A DNA stretch of 64,000 nt, from contig JADKJT010000003.1 of the NCBI GenBank assembly GCA_016720905.1, positions 62,001 through 126,000 on the forward strand, written 5' to 3'. Made by a program: the position numbers and the translations under genes. The notes beneath the pieces are model-generated. The model was not told where the DNA came from. It ran no database searches and was given only the letters and a program-made list of their open reading frames with translations. This DNA is from Gemmatimonadaceae bacterium (GTDB lineage: Bacteria > Gemmatimonadota > Gemmatimonadetes > Gemmatimonadales > Gemmatimonadaceae). Numbering within the stretch: the stretch's first letter is position 1; each line of letters begins with the position of its first letter. This document shows positions 34,061 through 42,988 of this stretch, piece by piece.

Positions 34061-34543
34061 ATGCGCATTCGAAACGTCGTGGTCCTTGTGGCATTCGCTG
34101 TCCTCGGCACCAGCGGTTGGACCTACGCGAACGCCGCAGCGAAAGGCCTCAAGGCCGACGACCTGGTCGAGATTCAGCAGCTGTATGCGAAGTACAACTG
34201 GACCATCGATGCCGGTGACTCGGAGGGCTATGCGTCCACGTTTACACCGGACGGCGTGTTCAACGCCAACGTCGGTCACGACGCGATCGTGAAGTTTTCC
34301 GATGGGTTCCATGCCGGGCTCGGCGCGCGGGTGCGTCACTGGAACACCAATCTCATGATCACGCCCACGCCAACTGGCGCCAGCGGCCAGGTCTATCTGG
34401 TGCTGGTGGACTTCTCCACCAAACCGCCTTCGATTCTCACGTCGGCCAGCTATACCGACGAGTTGGTGAAAACCGACCAAGGGTGGCGCTTCAAGAAGCG
34501 CACCACCAAGGGTGATGTGGCACCGCCGGCCAAGCCACAGTAA
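34061..34543 (+). CDS. Exported SnoaL/NTF2-like protein
   Basis: The 160-residue protein has a signal peptide (cleavage near YANAA) followed by an NTF2-like cone domain of the SnoaL_4 type. Characteristic stretches are EIQQLYAKYNWTIDAGD, YASTFTPDGVF and VRHWNTN. Family members bind or act on small hydrophobic molecules; the fold alone does not fix an activity. It converges with the PQQ propeller gene at 34554, only 10 nt away, and may belong functionally to that exported redox locus. Confidence 0.87.
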   Translation: MRIRNVVVLVAFAVLGTSGWTYANAAAKGLKADDLVEIQQLYAKYNWTIDAGDSEGYASTFTPDGVFNANVGHDAIVKFSDGFHAGLGARVRHWNTNLMITPTPTGASGQVYLVLVDFSTKPPSILTSASYTDELVKTDQGWRFKKRTTKGDVAPPAKPQ

Positions 34544-34553
34544 GCAACCGCGT

Positions 34554-36182
34554 TTACGGTTTCAGCGCGAACACGAAAATCGTTGGCGCGCCGGGATTCT
34601 CGTCGGTCCAGAAGGACGACGGACTTCCGGACGCCACGGCGACATACTGCGTCCCGCCCAGCGAGTAGGTGGCCACGCCACCACCAATCGAACCGCCGGT
34701 ATTGAAGCGATACACCTCCTTGCCGGTGGTGGCGTTGAATACCACGAAGTCGCCCGTCAGTTCACCGGTCATCACCACGCCGCCCGCGGTTGACGTGACG
34801 GCGCCGACCATTGGCCGTGGCGAGTGATACTTCCAACGCACCGCGCCGGTCACCGCATCAACGGCGGTAAGCCACCCGCGTCCAGCGGTTGGTGAATCAA
34901 AGGTGAAGTCGCCGCCCAGATAGTTCTTGCCGGGCACATGGCGGGGTTCGTCATCGGCCTTGAACGTGCCACACCAGTCCACCGCCGGTGTGTACAACAT
35001 CTTCGTGATGGGGTTGTAGGACGGGCCGCTCCATTCCACGCCGCCCAATACGCCCGGACACGCGTGCGTGTCTTTGGTTGTGACCGGTGTATCTGCATTT
35101 TCACGGGTCGTGACCGGCGTGGCGAACAGGACGGCATGCGAGTCACGATCGAGCACGCGCAGCATGCCGTCTTTCCCTGCGGTGGCCATCAGCGATCGTG
35201 TCTTTCCCGCGATCGTCGCTTCGTACAAAGGCCCCGCCTGTGTGACATCCCAGTCATGTGTGTCGTGCGGCACCAGCTGTCGATACCAGGCCACGCGACC
35301 GGTACGCGCGTTGAGTGCCACGATACTGTTGGTGTACAGGTTGTCTCCCTCGCGTACGCCGCCCGCAAAATCCGGCGCAGGGTTGGTAGTGGCGGCGAAC
35401 ACCAATCCGGTCTTCACGTCCAGCGACATCGCGGTCCACACCGCGCCGCCGCCCACCACGGTGCCTGCTGGCACCTTCCACGTTTCAGAACCCGGCTGCC
35501 CCTTGGGCGGAATCACGCGAAAGCGCCACACGGAATCACCGGTGGCCAGTCGAAATCCGCCAATCCACCCGCCAATGGCGTTTTCCGATCCAGCCGGCCC
35601 GATGATCACGAGGTCATCGTAGATCATCGGTGGCATGGTCAGCGTCTCTCCAATATCCGCGTTCGCGATTTGTTTCACCCAGGCTTCCTTGCCGGTGCCG
35701 AGATCCAGCGCCACGAGGTAGCCATCCGAGGTGCCGCGCACAGCGAGTCCGTCTTTCACCGCCACGCCGCGATTCTGTGGCCAGTTGGCCGCCGCGCGCG
35801 GTTTCCAGGTGTGGCGCCATTTGGGCTTGCAGCTGCGCGCATCGATGGCCATTGTCACGCGCGACGTGGTCAGAATCATCACCCCGTCCACGACAATGGG
35901 ATTTGTCTGTAACGTGCTGACGTCACCCACCTGAAACGCACAGACTGGCGCCAATCGCGCGGCATTGGCCGGCGTGATCTGTTTGATCGCGGCGTAGCGC
36001 GCGCCCGAATAATCGTGCGTGGCATACAGCCAGTTGGTGGTGTCGGTGGCGGCGGCGAGCAACTGCGCCTGCGTGGGCGACGTGCCGCGCGGCGTCCCCT
36101 GTGCCTGAGGCGCACGCGGCGCACCGCCGACAACGAGTGCAAGTGCCAGACATGCGGCGCGACGGTAACGCGAACGGCTCAT
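34554..36182 (-). CDS. PQQ-type quinoprotein dehydrogenase-like beta-propeller
   Basis: This is a 542-residue exported protein with repeated WKW-like PQQ propeller blades. The opening TTNWLYATHDYSGARYAAIKQITPANAARL is that of the methanol/ethanol dehydrogenase family, and PHDTHDWD is the usual place of the catalytic Asp and calcium ligands. I did not find the vicinal disulfide found in classical enzymes. It would oxidise an alcohol or aldehyde in the periplasm with electrons passed to a c-type cytochrome. The cytochrome gene immediately upstream (3 nt apart) is the obvious partner. The substrate is unknown. Confidence 0.9.
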   Translation of the reverse strand: MSRSRYRRAACLALALVVGGAPRAPQAQGTPRGTSPTQAQLLAAATDTTNWLYATHDYSGARYAAIKQITPANAARLAPVCAFQVGDVSTLQTNPIVVDGVMILTTSRVTMAIDARSCKPKWRHTWKPRAAANWPQNRGVAVKDGLAVRGTSDGYLVALDLGTGKEAWVKQIANADIGETLTMPPMIYDDLVIIGPAGSENAIGGWIGGFRLATGDSVWRFRVIPPKGQPGSETWKVPAGTVVGGGAVWTAMSLDVKTGLVFAATTNPAPDFAGGVREGDNLYTNSIVALNARTGRVAWYRQLVPHDTHDWDVTQAGPLYEATIAGKTRSLMATAGKDGMLRVLDRDSHAVLFATPVTTRENADTPVTTKDTHACPGVLGGVEWSGPSYNPITKMLYTPAVDWCGTFKADDEPRHVPGKNYLGGDFTFDSPTAGRGWLTAVDAVTGAVRWKYHSPRPMVGAVTSTAGGVVMTGELTGDFVVFNATTGKEVYRFNTGGSIGGGVATYSLGGTQYVAVASGSPSSFWTDENPGAPTIFVFALKP

Positions 36183-36185
36183 GAC

Positions 36186-36674
36186 CTACCTCGGCGTGCG
36201 GGGATCGAATCGAGCGGCTGTTCGAGGAGCGGGAGGCGCTGGACTGACAAACCGCACCGCCTTCATGAGCTCAGGATCGGCGCTCAACTCTTTCTCTCCG
36301 GGCGGGAAATCGTTCTGCTGGAGAATGAAGGCCACGACATCGGTGTAGGCTTCACGCGTGAGGCTGCCCGGTTTGTCCTTGGGCATGGTCTTCCGCACGA
36401 TGTAGAAGAAATCGTCGAGTGTGAGCGCGGGCTTGCCCCAGCTGGCCATGAACTCGCTTCCGGCAAGCGGCGTGGATGTTCCGCCCTCCAGTTTGGCTCC
36501 GTGGCAATCGGCACATGTGCCGTCGTACAGCACCCGACCGCGGTCGGCTTGCTCTTTGGTGTACACGCCGTCACCGACCACGGGTGCCAGACCCAGCAAC
36601 ACCACGGGAGCGCACACGCACAGCACACCCAGCGCAATTCGCCGCGTGCCGAGGGGGGAGAGGTGGATGCTCAT
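36186..36674 (-). CDS. Class I cytochrome c
   Basis: This is a 162-residue exported monohaem cytochrome. The haem motif is CADCH, with GAKLEGGTSTPLAGSEF downstream and a Met (KTMPKDKPG) as the likely sixth ligand. It is encoded just before the PQQ propeller protein on the same mRNA and probably accepts its electrons. The ATG at 36674 gives a normal signal or anchor helix; ATG 36704 would add ten residues. The Pro/Ala/Arg tail is probably disordered. Confidence 0.9.
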   Translation of the reverse strand: MSIHLSPLGTRRIALGVLCVCAPVVLLGLAPVVGDGVYTKEQADRGRVLYDGTCADCHGAKLEGGTSTPLAGSEFMASWGKPALTLDDFFYIVRKTMPKDKPGSLTREAYTDVVAFILQQNDFPPGEKELSADPELMKAVRFVSPAPPAPRTAARFDPRTPR

Positions 36675-36780
36675 GACTCGATACGCTACGACGGCGGCTG
36701 GCATGGCGCAATGAACCGACTGGGCCCATACTCTTGGGCGTAGCGAGCAATGCCACGTTCACGACTATCCATTTGTCTTG

Positions 36781-37638
36781 ATGCTGCGTCGACTCCTGTC
36801 TTATTCGTTCGCCGTGGTCGCGCTCGGCACCCTGTGCGGGCTGCCGATGACGCCGCTGCACGCGCAGCGGGCAAAACTCCCGCGCACCGTCGCCGGCAAG
36901 CCGGATCTCAACGGGATCTGGCAGGCGATGACCACCGCCAATTACGACATCGAACCGCACGACGCGAAGCCGGCCATGGCCTTGCGACCCGGTCCGGTCG
37001 TGCCCATCCCCGCCAAGGAAGTTCTTGCACTCGGTGCCGTAGGGGCGGTGCCGGCCGGCATGGGGATTGTGGTAGGTGGCGAGATTCCGTACCTCCCGGC
37101 CGCGCTCGCCAAACGCAACGAGAATCGCGAGAACTGGCTCACCCGCGATCCTGAAGTGAAGTGCTATTTGCCGGGCATTCCGCGCGCCACGTACATGCCG
37201 TTCCCTTTTCAGATTCTGCAGAGTGAGAAGGCGGTTTTCATTTCTTACGAATATGCGAGTGCCGTTCGTGAGGTGTACCTCACGAATCCGGGCCCGCCGG
37301 AAACGGATAGCTGGATGGGACAGTCGGACGGCAAGTGGGAGGGCGACACGTTTGTGGTGACGGTGACGGGATTCAACGACGGCACCTGGTTTGATCGCGC
37401 CGGCAACCATCACAGTGAAGCGCTCAAAGTCGTGGAGCGATTCACCATGATCGGTCCCGATCACATCAAGTACCAGGCGACCATGACTGATCCGCAAACA
37501 TTCACCCGTCCGTGGTCCATCGAGCTCATGCTGTATCGGCACGTTGAGGAGAATGCGCGGCTGGGACAGTTCAAGTGCGTGCCGTTTGTGGAGGAACTGC
37601 TGTACGGGCGCCTTCGCAAGACACCGATCAAACCCTGA
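36781..37638 (+). CDS. Exported protein of unknown function (WEGDT domain, copy 1)
   Basis: The 285-residue protein has a signal peptide ending in LHAQ. The C-terminal half has the motif SWMGQSDGKWEGDTFVV, then FNDGTWFD, LKVVERF, and DPQTFTRPW. The same motif order recurs in the next gene, so these are tandem paralogues. The domain is common in Acidobacteriota, Gemmatimonadota and some gammaproteobacteria next to PQQ and cytochrome genes, but I know of no characterised member. ATG 36781 is preferred over TTG 36778. It diverges from the cytochrome c gene at 36674. Confidence 0.85.
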   Translation: MLRRLLSYSFAVVALGTLCGLPMTPLHAQRAKLPRTVAGKPDLNGIWQAMTTANYDIEPHDAKPAMALRPGPVVPIPAKEVLALGAVGAVPAGMGIVVGGEIPYLPAALAKRNENRENWLTRDPEVKCYLPGIPRATYMPFPFQILQSEKAVFISYEYASAVREVYLTNPGPPETDSWMGQSDGKWEGDTFVVTVTGFNDGTWFDRAGNHHSEALKVVERFTMIGPDHIKYQATMTDPQTFTRPWSIELMLYRHVEENARLGQFKCVPFVEELLYGRLRKTPIKP

Positions 37639-37648
37639 GGCCATCATC

Positions 37649-38725
37649 ATGAACCGTACCAAGACGATGATGACGCGAATGGCGTTCGTGGTCGCCGGCA
37701 TCACCATGATGTCCGCGACCGCCAGTGCGCAGGGGGCGAAGGCGACCGCGCCGAAGCCGCGCAAGGCTGCTTGGGTGGTGCCCCGTACGCCCGACGGTCA
37801 TCCGGATTTTCAGGGCAACTGGTCGAACGGCACCATGACACCGCTGGAGCGACCGGCCGGAATGGGACGCGCGCTCACGCCGGAGCAGGTCGTGGCCATG
37901 GAGAAGATTCGCGCCGATACGGTGGAGCAACTGGCCAAGCAGAGCGATCCCAATCGCCCGGCACCACCCAAGGGTGGTGATGGATCGACTGGCGCGGCTG
38001 GCAACGTGGGCGGCTATAACTACTTCTGGATTGACGCCGGCGACCACATGGCCACCGTGAACGGCGAACGTCGCAGTTCGATTATCGTGGACCCGGTCAA
38101 CGGTCGCGTACCGGCCCTGACGGCGGCGGGCCGCGAAAGGGCGGCTGAGCGGTTGCGCGCCTATCGCAAGTTCGGCGAGTACGACAATCCGGAGAACCGA
38201 CCGCTCGCCGAACGCTGCATCATGTCGTTCGGATCAAACGCCGGTCCGCCCATGCTGCCCAACTATTTCTACAACAACAACTACACCTTCGTGCAAACGA
38301 AGGACCACGTCATGATCATGACGGAAATGGTGCACGACGCGCGCACCATCCACATGAGGCCCGTAGCGCGCTTGCCGAAACCGATTCGTCCCTGGATGGG
38401 CGACTCGCATGGTCGCTGGGAAGGCGACACGCTGGTGGTGGAAACCACCAACTTCCATCCCGAGCAGCTGTTTCGCGGCGCGTCCGACAATCTGAAAGTC
38501 ATCGAGCGGTTTCATATGGTCGATGCGAACACCATTCTGTACCGCTTCACGATCGACGACCTGACAACGTTCACGCAGAAGTGGAGCGGGGAACTGCCGT
38601 TCATCAAGATGAATCAACTCATTTACGAGTATGCCTGTCACGAGGGCAATTACGCCCTGTCGAACATTCTCAGCGGCGAGCGTGCACGCGAGCGTGAAGC
38701 CGCCGCCAAGCCGCCGAAACCCTGA
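37649..38725 (+). CDS. Exported protein of unknown function (WEGDT domain, copy 2)
   Basis: The 358-residue protein has a signal peptide (SATASAQ). The N-terminal half begins RTPDGHPDFQGNWSNGTMTPLERP, and the C-terminal half repeats the domain of its neighbour: PWMGDSHGRWEGDTLVV, FHPEQLF, LKVIERF, DLTTFTQKW. It ends with a Cys/His pair in YACHEGNY and an Ala/Lys/Pro tail. ATG 37649 lies 11 nt after the upstream stop, so the two are co-transcribed. The shared motif cluster of Trp, Asp, His and Glu could be a metal or cofactor site, but this is a guess. Confidence 0.87.
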   Translation: MNRTKTMMTRMAFVVAGITMMSATASAQGAKATAPKPRKAAWVVPRTPDGHPDFQGNWSNGTMTPLERPAGMGRALTPEQVVAMEKIRADTVEQLAKQSDPNRPAPPKGGDGSTGAAGNVGGYNYFWIDAGDHMATVNGERRSSIIVDPVNGRVPALTAAGRERAAERLRAYRKFGEYDNPENRPLAERCIMSFGSNAGPPMLPNYFYNNNYTFVQTKDHVMIMTEMVHDARTIHMRPVARLPKPIRPWMGDSHGRWEGDTLVVETTNFHPEQLFRGASDNLKVIERFHMVDANTILYRFTIDDLTTFTQKWSGELPFIKMNQLIYEYACHEGNYALSNILSGERAREREAAAKPPKP

Positions 38726-38740
38726 TACCCGGAGATGCCC

Positions 38741-39190
38741 ATGCGTATGAAACGCTCCTTTCTCGTCGCGGCGGTGATGGTGCTCGCCGCCGCCGGCCCA
38801 TTGCTGGCGCACCACGCATTCGGGGCAGAATTTGATCCGAATGCCCCGATTCGCTTACAGGGCAAGGTGGTGAAACTCGAGTGGGTGAATCCGCACGCGT
38901 GGATACACATCGAGGTCGTGCAAAAGGACGGCACGAAGGACGTGTGGATGGTGGAAGGTGGCACCCCAAACACCTTGCTGCGTCGCGGTCTCACGCGGCA
39001 ATCCCTGGCCTACGGCACTGAGCTCATTGTCGACGGCTATCAGACCAAGGACCACTCGCTGAAACGGGCCAATGGTCGTGACGTGACGTTCACCGATGGC
39101 AAGAAGATGTTTCTGGGTTCCTCGGGCACTGGTGCACCGCGTGATGGGAAGGATCCCACCGAGCCGCCGGTGAAAAAGCCGCAGCAATAA
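38741..39190 (+). CDS. DUF6152-family exported protein
   Basis: This is a 149-residue protein. GGAG lies 6 nt before ATG 38741, better placed than for ATG 38735. The signal peptide ends in GPLLA and the mature chain would begin with His-His (HHAFGAEFD). It then has IRLQGKVVKLEWVNPHAWIHIEV, a beta-barrel-like domain, and a disordered Pro/Lys tail. DUF6152 is frequent near PQQ and DUF6644 genes; its role is not known. The predicted N-terminal histidine and the conserved NPHAWI stretch invite the idea of a copper site. It ends the three-gene plus-strand operon starting at 36781. Confidence 0.88.
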   Translation: MRMKRSFLVAAVMVLAAAGPLLAHHAFGAEFDPNAPIRLQGKVVKLEWVNPHAWIHIEVVQKDGTKDVWMVEGGTPNTLLRRGLTRQSLAYGTELIVDGYQTKDHSLKRANGRDVTFTDGKKMFLGSSGTGAPRDGKDPTEPPVKKPQQ

Positions 39191-39208
39191 TCGCGGCAGG
39201 CGCCGACG

Positions 39209-39694
39209 CTACGACGAAAACCCGATCCAGCGTCCGGCCATTGCCACCGTGAACCAGAGTCCGAGCGACACGGTGGCAAGCAGGCCGCGCTTCCACGGCC
39301 CCATGAGTGGAGACCTGACGGCCCAACGCTGGCGCACGGCAAATGTGAACAGCAGCGCAAAGGGCAATGTGATCATCTTCACCCAGAAGGATGGGTTGTG
39401 AAAACATTTCACCGCTTCCGAAAGCGCCAACAGGAAGCCCGTGGTGAGCATCACCCCCACGCCAACGTACAGCCACGGCTGTGCACCGCGCGCGACCACG
39501 GCCAGCGGTTGACTGCGCAGGCCGAGGCCGAACAGGCGTAGATCCACCAAGAGCACCGCGCCGCCCAGTATGCACAGCCCCAGCAAATGCACTGTCTCGA
39601 TCACCGGAAATAGCCAGAGCGACAGCCGGATCAGCTGACCAAGCCACGAGGCTTCGCCCCGCTCGAATAGCTGCAACAGCATGTCACTGGTCAT
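39209..39694 (-). CDS. DUF6644-family membrane protein (copy 1)
   Basis: The 161-residue integral membrane protein has about four hydrophobic helices. The motifs FPVIETVHLLGLCILGGAVLLVDLRLFGLGLR and the final AMAGRWIGF are those of DUF6644. Its ATG overlaps the stop of the preceding gene (ATGA), so it is the last gene of a minus-strand operon of cytochrome lipoprotein, DUF6644 and DUF6644. The conserved His in ETVHLLGL resembles a haem- or metal-binding position in a helix, which is unproven. Confidence 0.85.
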   Translation of the reverse strand: MTSDMLLQLFERGEASWLGQLIRLSLWLFPVIETVHLLGLCILGGAVLLVDLRLFGLGLRSQPLAVVARGAQPWLYVGVGVMLTTGFLLALSEAVKCFHNPSFWVKMITLPFALLFTFAVRQRWAVRSPLMGPWKRGLLATVSLGLWFTVAMAGRWIGFSS

Positions 39695-40254
39695 TTTGGT
39701 GTACCCACCATGCAACTGGCCGCCCAGTTGATGAAATCCGATTGCGGCTGAATGTCGCAGGAGAACCAATTGTAGGCGATCAGGCGGCCACTGATCACCA
39801 CGCCGGCCCACGCCACCAACGACACCACGGCGGCCAGGCGCGCCGCCCGCGGTGGCCTCGCGTTTACATCCCATGCTGACACGGAGCGCTGCGTGCGGGT
39901 GTGAAACACGAACACGTTGATACCGGCCGCGACCAGCAAAATCAGCTTGATGCGAAAGAAAATGCTCTGGTAATACGTGACCGGCGTCGCGTAGAACAGC
40001 ATCACACCAGTCGTCACCATCACGGCAAACCCACCGCGCGTCCATGGCAGCAGCCGACCGGTGAACTCGGTTACGGGAATGTCCCGAAAGCCCACGCCAA
40101 GCAACCGCAGGTCAAGCACAATCGCCGACCCCACGAAGAGCGTGAGCGTGAGCACATGGAGCGATTCCGTGAACGGCCACATGTACTGCGACTCGTGCAG
40201 CGCGATGCTCCACGGCGTCTGGGCAAGCCATTCCAGCGCAGCCAGCAGGGTCAT
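39691..40254 (-). CDS. DUF6644-family membrane protein (copy 2)
   Basis: The 187-residue membrane protein is a paralogue of the next gene. Shared features are the helix with PFTESLHVLTLTLFVGSAIVLDLRLLGVGFR and the later ISGRLIAYNWF. It has a longer N-terminus and a C-terminal CDIQPQS...ASC segment with two Cys. ATG 40254 was chosen because the longer frame upstream runs through the cytochrome gene. Two DUF6644 proteins made from overlapping genes may form a heterodimer, possibly a membrane anchor or electron conduit for the cytochrome at 40277. Confidence 0.85.
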   Translation of the reverse strand: MTLLAALEWLAQTPWSIALHESQYMWPFTESLHVLTLTLFVGSAIVLDLRLLGVGFRDIPVTEFTGRLLPWTRGGFAVMVTTGVMLFYATPVTYYQSIFFRIKLILLVAAGINVFVFHTRTQRSVSAWDVNARPPRAARLAAVVSLVAWAGVVISGRLIAYNWFSCDIQPQSDFINWAASCMVGTPK

Positions 40255-40276
40255 GCGATCACCGGGTGCACACCGA

Positions 40277-40780
40277 TCATTCGGGCGGGATCGCCGGCGG
40301 AATCGCCTTGGGGCCCACGAGATAGATCGAGTGGCAGGCCACGCAGGCTTCATACAATTCCGCGCCCGCGTCGAACACCGCCTTGGCATCATGCTTTTCG
40401 GCCACTGCGCGCGCCCTTTCGGCCACCTCGATCATCCCGCGCGACAGTGCCATCCATTCATCCGTATTTCTCGCGCGCCCCTCAAGCATCATCAGGTTGC
40501 CGGCTTCGGCGACTATGGTCGCCGAGTTGCGCACCGCCACCCACTGCGAGTCGGTTTGGGGAGCGGTTTCGCGAGTGCCCTTCGCGTCGGTGACGGTGCC
40601 AACCGCTTCCCAGTACACATTTGCCGCCGGCTCGACCACTTCGGCCATCATCTGCTTCAATGTGACGGACAGTTTGAAGGGCGCTGCCGCAACGGGCGGA
40701 GTCACCGGCGGTGGTGGTGACTGCGCCGAGTCGCACGCTACCAGAAGCGCCAGCAGCGCAAGCGAACGACAACGTGGCAT
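40277..40780 (-). CDS. Cytochrome c'/c556-like lipoprotein
   Basis: The 167-residue protein has a lipobox (LLVACDS), so it is probably lipid-anchored, followed by a Pro-rich spacer. A helical domain then ends in the haem motif CVACH close to the C-terminus, as in the four-helix cytochrome c'/c556 family. These carry electrons or bind NO. ATG 40780 fits the signal peptide. It is the first gene of the operon with both DUF6644 genes (22 nt gap), which supports a membrane-associated electron carrier. Confidence 0.88.
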   Translation of the reverse strand: MPRCRSLALLALLVACDSAQSPPPPVTPPVAAAPFKLSVTLKQMMAEVVEPAANVYWEAVGTVTDAKGTRETAPQTDSQWVAVRNSATIVAEAGNLMMLEGRARNTDEWMALSRGMIEVAERARAVAEKHDAKAVFDAGAELYEACVACHSIYLVGPKAIPPAIPPE

Positions 40781-40898
40781 GGGCGCTCCAGAGTGTGGTG
40801 AACAGTGAGAGGCGGTGAATAGCGCCGCTTTTGCGAACATACGACATGGTCGCCCTGAGGCAAGACTATCAGGGTGTCGCGTGTCCCGGAACGCCCCG

Positions 40899-42771
40899 CT
40901 ATCGGCGTCCAATCGAGAACGCGAGCAGCACATTGCCCGGCATCTGTCCAAAGGTGCCATAGCCGCTGTTCACATACACGAAACCACCGGCAATCACCGG
41001 GCCCGGACCGTCAATCGCCCCGCCGCGCCCGGCAATGCCATTCACGGTGGTGAAGTCTTTCAGCGTGTCGAAATCCCACAGCAGTCGACCGTCGGCGGTT
41101 GCATGCGCGCGGATATGGCCGTCGAGACCACCCGCGAAGACCGCACCGGGAATCACCGTGGGCGCGGCCGAATTCGCCGCAAAACAACCGCGACGATCTA
41201 TGCAGGCTGCAGGCAGTTACGCGCGCCCACACCGATTTCCCCGTGACCAGATCAAGTGCGTAGAGCCCCGGTGACGGCGCAAGCGATACCGTGTCCTTGA
41301 CCACAACAGCTGATGCACGATCGGCATTTGCGGCGTACACGTACCGACTGTCGGTGGCCATGCCCCAGTGAATACCGCCCAGCGCACTGCCCTTGCCAAC
41401 ACGCGTGGACCAGAGTGGTGCACCCTTGGCATCCGGGTCGAGTGCAAACACCACGCCCGACTTCTGACCCACCACGAGAATTTCCTTGCCATCGGCGCGG
41501 GTCGCGAGAATGGGCGACATACCGAAGTCATGATCGGGGCCTGGCGGACTGGGACAGTTCTCGCGATTGCGAAGTCCTGAACACGCCATCGTGAACGCAT
41601 CGTCGCGACTGGCCTGGAACGACCACGCCAGCGCGCCGTTATCCAGACGCAAGGCGAGAATCGCATCGCTGGTAGCCGTGGTCGGACGCGTGTAATTCTC
41701 TCCGGTGCCCACGTACACGAGTCCCCGTTTCGCATCCACCGTGGGACTGGCCCACACGGGGGCGCCTGATGGGGCAAACATCGCCGTACCCGCCGCATTC
41801 TTGCCCACCTCACGCGCCGAGTCCGCCGTCACACGATAGTACCATGTCACCGCGCCCGTGGCCGCGTTGAGAGACGCTACCGCGCCTGATGACGTGCAGC
41901 ACTCGTACGCGGGATTGCCGGCCGTCACGACTTCCATGCTGGAAATAGGGACGATGAGTTGTCCAGCGTGCAGCACGGCGGTGCCGGTGGTATTCGCTTC
42001 CGGATGACGGCCCACACGTGTTTTCCAGAGCAGCGTGCCTGCGGCCACATCAAGCGCGTAGGCATTGGTGCGAAAGTCCACGAAGTAGGCTATGGCGCGA
42101 TCGCTCTTGCCGGCGCCCACCAGAATCGCGCCACGCACACCGGCGTCGGCCTCGTAGCTCCAGCGCACACAGCCCTTTTGTGCATCCAGCGCATACACTT
42201 CGCCAAACGAACCACCAACCAGCATCACATCACCCACAACCGTGGGTTTGGTGCGCACGTTCACGGCATCAGGAAAGGCGAACGCCCACGCCAGCGTGAG
42301 GTTCGGCACATCGGCAGCAGTCAGTCCGGCGCGCGCGGTACTCTGAAAACCGGTGCCGGCCAGTCCACCGCCAAACCCCATCCACGCTATCGCTTTCAGG
42401 TTGAGCGTCGCCGGTCCCCGCTGCGCGCACCAGGCTTGTGCGGGGAGCTCGGCGCGCGCGTAGGGGCGACCCGAGATGTACTCCGCGACCGCCACGCGTT
42501 GATCGCGCGTCAACGATTCGCCCTGTGATTTCATGGGTCCGTTTTCGAGCGCGTCGACAATGGCGCGCGGCGACAATCCGCTCATGGAAAAGCGACTCGG
42601 CGTGCGGCCGCTCTGTGACTCGCTGTGACACTCGGCGCACACGGTGGCGAAGGTACGTTCGGCCTCAGCGCGCCGCGGGTTCTGCAACGTGTCTTGGGCA
42701 GCACCCGACGCCGGCATCGCGTATACGGCGAACCAGAGCACGATGGTTGGGTAGCTGAGGCTCACTCGCAT
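40899..42771 (-). pseudogene. Cytochrome c-PQQ propeller fusion, frameshifted near the C-terminus
   Basis: From ATG 42771 (AAAGGAG 6 nt upstream) the frame encodes a signal peptide, a cytochrome c domain with CAECH, and a long PQQ-type propeller with SSMEVVTAGNPAYECC and GPDHDFGMSP. At about 41205 the frame breaks. The missing end (RRGCFAANSAAPTVIPGAVFAGG through VYVNSGYGTFGQMPGN) continues in the next frame to 40899, so one base appears inserted in CTGCATAGATCG. The intact protein would be about 620 residues, like polyvinyl-alcohol dehydrogenase-type quinohaemoproteins. Read literally, the propeller lacks its last blade and ends in about 60 unrelated residues. Confidence 0.82.
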
Positions 42772-42988
42772 GCAAGGCTCCTTTCGTCCGGTCACAGGGC
42801 GTTCCGCCAACGTCGCTCAACATGCACGCGGGATCATCGCCTGAACAGGCTCGGGGCGACCGATGGTCGTGCGCGCAAAACGAGTGGCCATGGTCACCGT
42901 GGCGGCGAGGGGGCCGACCGGGGCCTGCGGCAATGCCTCGCCGTGTCATCGCCCACGCCGTAGCTTTTCGACACGAGACGGTGTGTAG

